From Ceratothoa steindachneri (taxonomy: Eukaryota; Arthropoda; Malacostraca; Isopoda; Cymothoidae): 64,000 nt of DNA. The DNA is taken from positions 94,951,413 through 95,015,412 of the forward strand of contig OZ018318.1 of assembly GCA_963969495.1 (NCBI GenBank), written 5' to 3'. This document shows positions 35,157 through 44,769 of this stretch, piece after piece. The position numbers and the translations under genes were made by a program. Within the stretch, counting starts at the first letter, position 1, and the number at the start of each line of letters is the position of its first letter. A model generated the notes under the pieces. The model was not told the origin of the DNA and searched no databases. It was given only the letters and a program-made list of their open reading frames with translations.

Positions 35157-36929
35157 TCCCATGCACCTGCTCTCGATCGGGCTGTAGTTAGGCATTTTAG
35201 CGTCTGCCACCTAACTTTACTTTCTGCCTTTATGCTCGATGATGAAGAAACTAATAAAACTCTAGACGGATTGTAAAAAAATGACTATATAACAGCTAAT
35301 AGGTTTACGGTTAGTTTATTTTTATACTAAATGCTCGTTATCCTGCTGCTCCTTCTACTCTTATGGATCAATTTAAGGTAACTTTGCTATTGAAAAGCAA
35401 TCTGAATCCAAACTAGTTAATATAATTCATGCTTAATAAATCCTGGACTTTTATTTGTCAACGAGTGAAGTTGTGCCGATGTAGCCCCCTTCAAGGTGAT
35501 CAAAAATCCCGTTATAGTCAATACAAAGTCCTTTCTCAAGCATATAAGGTCCTTTCAAGTAGGTAATCGGGTCTTGTATTGAATTCTCATGACGGATCTT
35601 ACTCTTGGACAGGAACCTCCTAAAGATGCCAGGGCTAAATGAAGAGAAGCAGATGGGTCATTAGTAATTTCGTGAAAGGATCATGAGAAGGTTCTATTCG
35701 GTCTAGAAGAAAGGAGAAGTTGTCAAATCCTGGAACACCTCGGTTTCGCTAATAAATTACCTGTCGAGAATTTGTGAAAGAAAGAGTTGCAAGCATTTTC
35801 AAGTGATGCTTGCGAACGACTGGAACAAGCTCGTTAGAACGCCATATGTTCTGTCAGCATCAAGTTCTAGGTTTGCTTCTTGTCATAGACCCAAAGTTTT
35901 CTCATTTTGCGAAAGCAGCCCTTCTGATATAGGTGACCATTCCCACCAGTGTGAAATTCGGAAATCTGCAGATAATGAATGGTACAAATATAAGGGTGAC
36001 TTACACTCCACCTTAAGTTTCGTTAAAGGCGTAGTCTAAGCACTAGGATTGCTAGCCTACCCCATAGGTCAGTCATCATTTAAAAAGTGGCGAAAGAGGA
36101 GGGCTGGGTCCCACGACCAACACCAACGCTTTTTATCACGTTAAGCATAGTCTTATGAGTCGTTGCGCGCTGGTAATGAAGTTAGCGCATGAAAGTATTC
36201 GTGTTTCACCATAGTAGTGTCATCACTTCCACTGCTTCATTCACAAAAATAAAACTATTACGGGCAAAAATTAGTCACCCTGAAGTTGCTTGAGCCACTC
36301 TACTGTCGTGCACAATGAAGGTGGATTAGACTCAAGTATCACTCCGCAGTGTGATTTACATTTGATGGACTATGAGACATGGGCGATCCAAGATGAGGAC
36401 CATGTCTCGTTTAGAAAAGCAAATAAGATAGTCCTCTAGCATTCAGCACGAACAAGTATCTGCTATGCCTATCGAATGGCCCTGCGCTTTTAACTCATTC
36501 AGAGCTATTAGCGCGATGCCTTCATCGGGTTGAGGTCATGCAATCAGCAGCTAAACCAGGGTGACACCCAGGAGAGATATAACACTCAGTAGGGTTCAGA
36601 ATGGACGGACTAGGTACTATGTCCGTGAGACTGGAAAGACTAGGAGAAACATAGTGCGATATTTATACTTTGGAAGCGTAGCAAGTCATAGGTCCCATAG
36701 CGTGTGTCTAGATTAATTCCTTTGAGTCTCAAAAAATGATTTGCTCCGCAGTCAAAAGGCTGCGACCTCTTTCCCGAAAGTCATTAAGAGAAAACTGGCT
36801 GAAGCTCGAAGCAACTCACAACCATGGTGTTAGATAATGCAGATTTATCATGATAGACTTTACTATAGTTAGCGGACAAACTTAAGGTTAACTCAACATG
36901 GTAGATCCACATGAACGATATATTTGGCA
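35157..36929. other. No gene recognised
   Basis: Unique-looking sequence to the right of the BEL/Pao element. Short open frames (for example 35803-36039) carry no motif I recognise. Confidence 0.55.
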
Positions 36930-37245
36930 GAATCAGTGGCAGAGCTGGCAACTCCGCAGCAATGGCACAAATGCCCCCACACATGATTCTTACAAGCATG
37001 TTCACTCCGACTGAGGACGGTTGACACGTTCGGAACGACAGAGTGTAGGGGGAGGGTCACAAGACCCATTCCTATCTTCCCATATTCGTTCGACATTGAA
37101 GCTTCTTTGGCCGCGTTACTCTTCTATGATATCTTCTAAATAGTAGTCAAGAATTTATCTCGTGGAGAATACTCATTTCTCCAAGTTCATTATCGACTGC
37201 AGTGTCCCATAGTTCGCCTAGACAGGTCAGCCTCGTCGGCCAGAA
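36930..37245 (-). mobile_element. Degraded family N ORF1 fragment
   Basis: The segment is recognisably related to 49036-49330 of the inner element. It has the equivalents of AGTGGCACGAATGCC, CACCGACTCAGGGAGCTTG, GAGTGTAGGGGTGGGTC and GTAGTCAACTTGTTCC, each with many changes. It covers the zinc-knuckle and preceding part of ORF1 on the minus strand, without readable frame. It is the most diverged family N piece seen here. Confidence 0.6.
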
Positions 37246-40200
37246 TGATCAATTACGAGATATGTTGATCTTCGCTCTTTAACGAGAATCCTTATAGCCC
37301 ATTTGGAAACGAAAAAGGTGAAGAAAAGCCTCAGAGAAGAAGATAAAGAGTCAACGGTGAGCTAGTGAGGAAGGAAAAGGTGGACTAAAACTCATCTGAA
37401 GACATTGGAGAGGGAGAGAATCAAATAAACTGAAAGAGACTCACTCGAAGAGTGAGCTACCCGAGAACATCCCGTAAGATGCTTTATTGGAAACCCTTTT
37501 ACCGGTTGGGGTGCTATGATGAGGCCTCTCTTCCAATATTAGATATACTTCGATTTATCGTGTCCTCCCCGGAACCTAGAGAGACAATGCAGAGCTTTGA
37601 GGCAGCTCTCTTTTTATATGTTAGTGAATTTACCATATTCTTCTCTTTTTGCCATACTAACATTTTTGCATGGACAAATTATACTCTGGCCTCACAGGCC
37701 GTGCCTTTAGCTAAGAAGCATAAAAGGATACTTCTCATCATAATAACTCGCTGGCACTATTATTTAAGTTACACAGTTATTGATAGTCTGTTAGTAGTAT
37801 AGAGAGAGATATTAAAAAATAATTATCGCAGTATTTCAGCTGGAGAGGGTTTTCTGTACTATTTCTCTTCCACTGAGTTTTTTCACTTCTCTTCTCAATT
37901 ATGTGTGATCTTTTCAATATTCTCATCATTGTTTTCATGGCCAATATAGCTTCAGGCAAGCTTGAAAGCTGGCGTTAAATACGCTATAAAATGTAGTATT
38001 TAATTAATATTGGTTCAATTTTTCTACATATATGTTAAATGAATGCCGGATTAGAAATAAGGCAGGGGATGGGCTGCCACAATAAGAACAAAGTATTTGT
38101 TATTGATTGCTTTTCTCCTTTTTATTACTGCTTATTATAACATCAACACTAAGAAGAATATATGCCACCTGAAACCCTGTAGTCATCCGATTCGATTTGT
38201 TATTTGTATTTCTCTGTCGGTGCCAATGTATTTGTCTGGTAATAAACTCAATTTTGCCAAGTATACTTTCTTCCTTAGCTACCAGCTCAATAGTTGTGGG
38301 TGCAAGATCGATTTTCCAGCGTTTTATGTATTCCTTCTCCACCTCGTCTGTCCTTTCGAAACACCCACCCTTATCTCTTAATTCTTATTATTAAGTATGC
38401 TACCCCTCTTTCCTTTTCCTTTGACTGAGCACTTCAACCAGCGAATGAAAACCGCATAAAGAGCGCCATCAAAACCTCTAGCAAATAAGTTAAGACCACT
38501 TTAGCAGGGAAGGGATGCAGATTACCAAGATTTGTTTCACCAAAAAGTAAATGAAATAACTATATCGTAGCTTTGTGGTATTTAACTTGATAGGAAAAAC
38601 ACGATTAATCAGCTTGTACAATAATTTGAAATTCTGCGAGTTGAATTGCATGTCTCAGAAAGTACAGACACGTGAACATATCTATACGCACAGGCGCGCG
38701 CAGTGTCGCGGCCTCGTCTTTAGTTAGAATTGTGGCTCATCCAATGCAAGCTTCGCTCCCAATGGTATTATCATGAATGGAAGCAAATTTGCATTTCGTC
38801 TCTCTTCTTAGGATTGACGGACTAACAATTCTCCAGATGACAGCCGCAGCTTGGTTGCCCCTGCTATCTCTTTTATTCATTCTGAAGAAAAAAAGAAAGA
38901 TTCAAATGGAAAATGGTGGAAAGAGAACGAGCGTGTTAAACCTTAACACCCACAACCGGAGCCAATTAAGGGGGGACCTCACACTCTCCAGCCGAAACCA
39001 GGGAGTAGTATAATGACAGGGCTGAAAAATTATCTGCTTGATATGAGAGCTCGTATAATAGGTTGTAAAGAAAATGTTGAAAAGGATTGAAATGGAGATG
39101 TCCGAGAGTATAGCCAAGGTAGGCTCGATCTAATTTGGGACAATTGAAGAAATGGAGCTCGGAGTGTTTGCCGCACATTCAGATGTCAAGTTGTACGGCT
39201 TTACGATGCACCCTCTTCCAGAGTAATAATAAAAAACCCATCTTTTATACACTAATAAAGAACCTTTGTTATAAAAACATATGGGAAGATAAAAGATATT
39301 TTTTATTTTGAAAATAGATGAAGCAAATATAAATAACGATAGAAAAACTGTTCTTAGTGAAAAAAAACATGAATGAAAAAGTGCAGAGGGATTAGAGGCT
39401 ATTTAATTAAATGGCCAAAGGCCGGGAGAAATGACAAAGAATGAATGGAAAGTAAAATAATGATCAAAAAATAATAGAGATGAAAGGTGTGCGATTGTAA
39501 ATCACATTATCCGAATGGCTCGGATCGAGAAATCTCTCAAGGATTTGGCTTTTTTGAACAAAAGAAATCGAAAATCCGGATTTATATCGTTAAGGTCAAA
39601 AGAACAAAATAATTCAAGAACTGTGGTATAGATAATCCACTCATGGTTAAGGGCGAACAATTATTTTTACAGAAGGCAAAACAAGAGAGAAAAGTGAAGC
39701 AATAAAAGGGGATAGAAGCGCATATAGGGGCTTTTCTTATTAACCTAATATTCCATCCTCTGACTTTATAGATCACCAATAAGATTTCAAAGAAATTAGG
39801 AATTATAAGAACTTACCTTAAATGGCCTAGTTTATATAAATGGATGTTTTGGTGTACAGATAATCTTGAATGGTGTTACAACTGATTATGTCTTGAATAA
39901 TACGGGCATATAAGATGCACGATTAGTAATAGATTTGTGAACAGAATATAAAATGGAGAGAGAGCTGGTTTCCTGGTGTAGAGGTACGAACTTATAGGAT
40001 ACATTATAGGATTAGAAAAGAAAAGACCTATACAATTAATGAATAAGAAAGACGAAAATACATATGTAAAACTCAATGTAATAAAATGATTAGAGACAGA
40101 ACAATAAAATGAAACGGGAGGAATCGGGAAAAGGAACGAGTATAAGAGAAATGCACTATTAAATTATAACACTAAATGCTAGAGAATTAAAAGTGCATTG

Positions 40201-40681
40201 AAGCATCCAGGAAGTAATTCAAACAAAAAAACTAGCAATTTTCATCATCGCATAGCAAAAGAAAGGTGGGAGTGGCAAGCAAAAACGACAATATAAACCC
40301 ACCTATTCATGCCCTATTAAACATACCATACAGCTATACATCTCTTATTCGCACCATTGACCATTTAGTTTTCGGGTCTTTTGTGACATAGCATCTCGTC
40401 TCGTGAAGTTGTACTCCTTGCTGTAGGATGCAAGCGCGAAACTCTCACAAACCCTTTCATGTACACTTCTAAGACAGTCTCCCATCTCTTAAAAACGCTG
40501 AAATAATCAGTAGCATTCGGAAAATATTTAGTCCCTGCTGGTCTCCTTTCGATGACGAGATCCACTAATTCTGGCCTGTATTTGATTGCTGTTCAACGTG
40601 GTGATAATAGTTATTTTTTGCAAAATCATATTCCTTGTAAAAGGGTTTTGGTATGCTGTGCTAAGTTGTACTCCTTGTACT
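37246..40681. other. No gene recognised
   Basis: AT-rich sequence with only short open frames (for example 37452-37802 and 38097-38381), hydrophobic by composition and without motifs. No tRNA, rRNA or long repeat was recognised. Confidence 0.55.
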
Positions 40682-40790
40682 TTGTGCAAAGCTGCGTTTT
40701 TTGTGGCAATTCAAGGTCTTTATATTGTGCAAAGCTGCATTTTTGTGCCAAATCGAGGTCTCATATTTTGTGCAAAAGTTGTTTTTGTTT
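40682..40790 (+). repeat. Degenerate 43-bp tandem repeat
   Basis: TTGTGCAAAGCTGC starts units at 40682 and 40725, and TTGTGCAAAAGTTG starts a third at 40768, giving a constant 43-bp period over about 2.5 copies. Units differ at several positions. Confidence 0.75.
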
Positions 40791-41039
40791 AATTTGTTGA
40801 ATAAACTACCTTGAAAAGCATGGTTATCTTCCAACACCGACCACAAAATAAACTTGGTCATATATTAAAAGACCAAATAAAAACGAGCCCTCGTCATGAA
40901 GAGCAGTTGTCTCCGCGCGATGAACTCCCTCCAATAGGTAAACCTATTGTATGAATACTCGTGCAATGTCGGTGACTGCGTTCACTGAAACTCTAAGTAT
41001 ATATAAATGCCAGTTGCACTTACGAAGCAGGATAATAGA
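40791..41039. other. No gene recognised
   Basis: Short AT-rich spacer between the tandem repeat and the jockey-like fragment. Confidence 0.5.
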
Positions 41040-41446
41040 GAATTATATATATTCATAAACCTAAGAGGAAGCAATAAAAATAAAATATACTCTGCCTACA
41101 TCAGACCAAATTATTGTATCCACTCATGTCACTAGCGGCCATTCCAAAGAGTTGGATAATCAAATTGCAACGAGTGCAAAATAAAGCACTCTTAATAATA
41201 AACAACGCTAGGAGAATAGACAGAAAACGCCAACAAAAACTACACGAAGAAAGCAACATCAGCGCGATAAACAAAGATATAGGTACCAGGGCCCTCAATA
41301 TTTGGCCGAAGGTGGAGAGGAACTCTAACCCAGAGTTCATCACGAATCACGTGGGGATTATCGACTTACTACGGAACCGGAATTGTAAAAGGATTTCCAG
41401 CAGCAGAAGAGCTGCGCGGCACAACCAAGACCCAAACTACGCATAA
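41040..41446 (+). pseudogene. Jockey-like ORF2 C-terminal fragment
   Basis: The plus strand reads KIYSAYIRP (near 41086), then in the open frame 41114-41446 LQRVQNKALLIINNARRIDR, LHEESNISAINKDIGTRALN and NSNPEFITNHVG, ending at 41446. This is the region just after RT in Jockey-clade elements (L-PLYGASAP..--I-K--R-QNK-LR-I-NAPW--RN--LH-DL-I). The upstream RT is absent, so this is a 5'-truncated remnant of a family different from N and from the CR1-like copy. Confidence 0.7.
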
Positions 41447-41984
41447 AAATACCGAATAAGTAATATAACCCAAAGATACCAAAAACAATCGTCAAAGTCA
41501 CATAACACACATGCAAAAAGGCATGAAAGCTACAATGTACAAAGGTAAAAATGTTTTTTGTACAAACTAATAGATATAGAATTTGTTCAAATTATATATA
41601 TACAGAAAAATAAATAAATCAGACTAACACAAATGTTAGAAAAAATTTAAAGGCTTCGAAGCTAAAATAACAAAGATGAAAGAAGAACAAATACACTAGC
41701 GAAAAACACAGACAGAGATACTCTTTCCCTAGGGACCTAAATATTTTCTCTCTCCTTTATTCCCAAATCTTTCACCAGAAAACGCTTCTACTAACTAACT
41801 ATTTGTTTATCTATCTAGTTTATGCGATGTTTAAGTCCCATGTCCAATGTTCACCATGAACATGAACTACTACCAGGTCGAAAAACGTCTTGGGAAATAA
41901 AGTTATGCCTCTTCCGAGTAATTTTTCACGTCTCGAGTCACCAATTAAATTATAAAAAAAGCTATAAAGTAGCTGCAATTTAAA

Positions 41985-41985
<1 letters not shown>
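41447..41985. other. No gene recognised
   Basis: AT-rich sequence, possibly including the 3' UTR of the jockey-like fragment. Confidence 0.5.

Positions 41986-42065
<80 letters not shown>
41986..42065. repeat. (TA)n microsatellite
   Basis: About 80 bp of TA repeat with one early interruption (TATGTATATA). It abuts the left gag-like fragment. Confidence 0.95.
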
Positions 42066-42071
<6 letters not shown>

Positions 42072-42073
42072 TG

Positions 42074-42111
42074 TAAAGGCAAGACGAGGAACTAAGTTCT
42101 CTCAGCCCCAA
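42074..42111 (+). pseudogene. Left gag-like fragment (last codons)
   Basis: The plus strand reads GKARRGTKFSQPQI then a stop at 42109-42111. This matches NGRRGSKFSRPKT and stop at the end of the minus-strand gag-like frame at 63252-63677. The similarity continues past the stop (AATAAAGAGAGGTACAAC versus AATAAAGATAGGTCCAGC) up to the insertion point at 42165. It is the truncated partner of an inverted pair. Confidence 0.6.
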
Positions 42112-42153
42112 ATATAAATAAAGAGAGGTACAACAAAAAGGTGTACAGATGTC

Positions 42154-42165
42154 TGCGACGGTATA
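42154..42165 (+). repeat. TSD of outer family N element, left copy
   Basis: TGCGACGGTATA, identical to 63159-63170. Poly(T)-rich element sequence starts at 42166. Confidence 0.85.
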
Positions 42166-42198
42166 TATTTTTATTTTTTTCATTTAACGAGCTCATCT

Positions 42199-42227
42199 GG
42201 CGACTGCCTACTTGGGCATTAGTCGCC
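42199..42227 (-). promoter_or_regulatory. 3' stem-loop in outer element
   Basis: Same stem GGCGACT (42199-42205) with AGTCGCC (42221-42227) as in the inner element, although the loop differs (CCTACTTGGG versus CCGACTTAGG). The changes fall in the loop, not the stem. Confidence 0.55.
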
Positions 42228-42706
42228 GTATTAAAAACTGGCTTAGTACTAGACTACATTAAAATAAAATTAAAAAAGACAAAAAAAAAGCCCCACTCAA
42301 AAAAAATAGGGGGAAAAGGAAGCGAGCAGTAAGCAAGCTCCTGCGTCGGAGGGAGGTTCCCCGGCGCAGGAGCGTGCGACCTATAAGGGAAAAAATACAA
42401 AAGCAAAAAACAAAAAATCAAGAAAGACAAAAAAACCCCTGCTCAAATAATAGGGAAAAGGCCAGCCTCCCCCCCAAAAGTAAACAAGTCCACCATTCAA
42501 TGTGCACGCACTCGTCCCGAGTAAAAGGGACAGGCGGTAGTGACCCCGCCCATCCGGTACCGGGATAGGTAACGTGCGCGAAGATCACCCAGACTGGGAC
42601 ATTCGACAAGAATGTGCTGAAGCGTCTGAGGGACGACGAAGTCGTCACAATCAGGCACAGGCGAGTGCTCCATCAGATAGCAATGCATCAAACGAGTGTG
42701 TCCGAA

Positions 42707-42718
42707 TCGGAGACGACA
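42707..42718 (+). repeat. TSD of middle element, left copy
   Basis: TCGGAGACGACA; the right copy at 56740-56751 reads TCGCAGACGACA, 11 of 12 identical. The element's poly(T) starts at 42719. Confidence 0.8.
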
Positions 42719-43112
42719 TTTTTTTTTTTAAGGGGCTATCTGGCGACTGCCGACTTAGGCATAAATGGCCGTAAACCCACAACCTAGTTCTAGGCTCCTT
42801 AAAAAATTAAACAGGAAACAACAATAAAAAGAAATAACAATAAAAAAGCAATAACAAAAACGACAACAACAATTAAACCTGGTTAAATGAAAGAGAGAAG
42901 GCCGGCCTCCCCAAAAAGTCAATAAGTCCACCAGTAAAAGTGCACGCACTCGTCCCGAGTATAAGGGACAGGTGGTAGTGACCCCGCCCATCCCGGTACA
43001 GGGACAGGTGTCGTGCGCGAAGATCACCCAGACTGGGTCATTCGACAAGAATGTGCCGAACAGTCTGGGGGACGACGCAGTCATTGAAATAGGGCGCAGG
43101 TGAGCGCTCCAT

Positions 43113-43823
43113 CTAATAGCGATGTGTCACATGAGTGTGCCCGATTCGGAGACGACAGAAAGCAACCTGAAGCTGCGGCGACATTGGGGGATAGGTCCAT
43201 GGGAACAGTCGTGCCGCAATGGCACGAAACCGAAAGTTACCTTTGACCGTCTCCCATCTTCTTTGCCAAGCAGTCAGAAGAGCTGCCCGTATTCCTGCCA
43301 TGTAGTCAGTGTGAGGAAGTGCGAAACGCTAGTCCGGTCGCAGAGTCCTCGCGGAATCTATGGCACCCTCATTGGCGCGCTCATTCCCTGCAATTCCTAC
43401 ATGTCCAGGAACACATCAGAAGATAATCTCGACATCTGCCGGGCTTGCCAAAACCGTGGCGTCACGGATTTCGCGAACTAGGGGATGCGGAGATTCCAAT
43501 GCCCCGAGAGCACTCAGGGCGCTTTGTGAGTCGCTATAGATCACAATCCGGTCTCCGAACCGGGCACGTCGCGTAATCTCCCGTACCGAGTGGTGTATTG
43601 CCACCAGCTCGGCCGTGAAGACAGACGCAGTGCCTGGTAGAGCCCCGCTAACTTCAAACAGAGGGGATACGGCGTGGAAGCCGACCCCCTCTTTGGACTT
43701 GAAGCCATCCGTATACACTGGCACGGTACCAGCGTGACACGATGTGTGCTCCAAAAAGGTCAAACGCAATACTCCCGGCGCAGTACCAGCTTTGGGAGCA
43801 GAGGCGTGGTGAAAAATAGCCAA
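43113..43823 (-). pseudogene. Middle element ORF2, RNase H domain
   Basis: Minus-strand blocks 43416-43823 and 43113-43301 carry RNase H motifs YTDGF, FTAELVAIHHSV (catalytic Glu kept; codon at 43608-43610), IYSDSQSAL and, after a TGA where the family has CW, VPGHVGIAGNER. RNase H degrades the RNA of the RNA-DNA hybrid during element copying. The block is therefore catalytically complete up to the stop but cannot be translated onward. Confidence 0.8.
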
Positions 43824-44302
43824 ATGTGGTACCCTCTAGGGTGGCGTCCTGGGCAGAACGAGATCGCCACCGGCCCGAGAGCTATATGTACCTCTCCAAG
43901 GAGTTCCCTAGCCCTAAACTTTGGGTTTAGGGTATGACTGGCGTCTCTCGGTGGCATAGGCACCATCGAGATCAGCTGCGGATGCAGTGAGAGCTGTTGG
44001 CGACTGAGGGAGGCGCCGGGCTCGCGCGTACAGGCGAGTGATGCACTGCACGCGGCGCAGAGCGAGTGGCATCTCCCCAGCATCGACCAACAGGCTCTCA
44101 ATGGGAAAAGTGCGGAAGGCACGGGTCGCAAGGCGAAGGCCGGTGTAGAGAATCGAATCCACCTTCCGCAATAAACGCTCGGCTGCGGACGCATAAAACA
44201 GAGGGGATACGGCATGGAAGCCGACCCCCTCCTTGGACTTGATGCCATTCGTATACACTAGCACGGTACCAGCGTGACACGATGTGTGCTCCAAAAAGGT
44301 CG
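43658..44302 (-). repeat. Internal ~540-bp tandem duplication in the middle element
   Basis: Segment 43658-44197 (RNase H start and the region before it) is repeated as 44197-44302 continued at 51128-51565 beyond the inner insertion. The junction near 44195 joins GCATAAAAC to CAAACAGAGG over a shared AAAC. Neither the inner nor the outer element has this duplication. Confidence 0.75.
44289..44302 (+). repeat. TSD of inner element, left copy
   Basis: CTCCAAAAAGGTCG, identical to 51114-51127. Poly(T)-rich 3' end of the inner element starts at 44303. Confidence 0.92.
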
Positions 44303-44338
44303 TGTTTTTTTTGTTTTGTTTTAATTAAGGAGCTATCT

Positions 44339-44367
44339 GGCGACTGCCGACTTAGGCATTAGTCGCC
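44339..44367 (-). promoter_or_regulatory. Conserved 3' stem-loop of family N
   Basis: GGCGACT at 44339-44345 pairs with AGTCGCC at 44361-44367 across a 15-nt loop, about 20 nt from the poly(A) junction. In many LINEs a 3' stem-loop is what the RT recognises to start copying. That role is inferred here from position and conservation. Confidence 0.55.
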
Positions 44368-44769
44368 GTAAACAAACAGCCTAGTTCTAGGCTACTTTAA
44401 AAATTAAACAGAAAACAATAAAAAGAAATAACAATAACAATAAAGAAGCAAAAAAAAAAACAATAACAACAACAACAAACCGAGTTAAATGAAAGGGAGA
44501 AGGCCAGCCTCCCCCAAAAAGTCAATAAGTCCACTAGTCATGGTGCACGCACTCGTCCCGAGTACAAGGGACAGGCGGTAGCGACCCCGCCCATCCCGGT
44601 ACCGGGACAGGTATCGTGCGCGAAGATCACCCAGACTGGGACATTCGACAAGAATGTGCCGAACAGTCTGAGGGACGACGCAGTCGTTGCAATAGGGCGC
44701 AGGCGAGCGCTCCATCAAGTAGCGATGCGTCACACGAGTGTGTCCGATTCGAAGACGACAGAAAGCAGC

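Larger units (their letters stand above)
42166..42718 (-). mobile_element. Outer element, 3' end piece
   Basis: Holds the poly(A) tail (as poly(T)), the 3' stem-loop (42199-42227) and the 3' UTR, ending in the last part of ORF2 with TCGGAGACGACA at 42707-42718. The element continues at 56740. Its 3' terminus (GAGCTCATCTGGCGACTGCC) differs from that of the other two (GGAGCTATCTGGCGACTGCC), marking an older subtype. Confidence 0.85.
42719..44302 (-). mobile_element. Middle element, 3' piece
   Basis: Poly(A) tail, 3' UTR, RNase H domain and adjoining ORF2 part. The right stem of the 3' hairpin has decayed here (AAATGGCC for AGTCGCC). The last ~105 bp (44197-44302) restart a segment already present at 43658-43761, the beginning of an internal tandem duplication that continues at 51128. 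Confidence 0.85.

Noticed and set aside
20023..35161. CTCCA / TCCCA as target-site duplication of the BEL/Pao element
   Set aside because: The match is imperfect over five bases and too short to be convincing in an old copy.
38097..38394. Hydrophobic open frames that could be taken for small membrane proteins
   Set aside because: Overlapping frames on both strands with T-rich codons; the hydrophobicity follows from base composition.
41980..42183. 67-codon minus-strand frame with Ile/Tyr repeats
   Set aside because: Translation of the (TA)n tract, not a protein.
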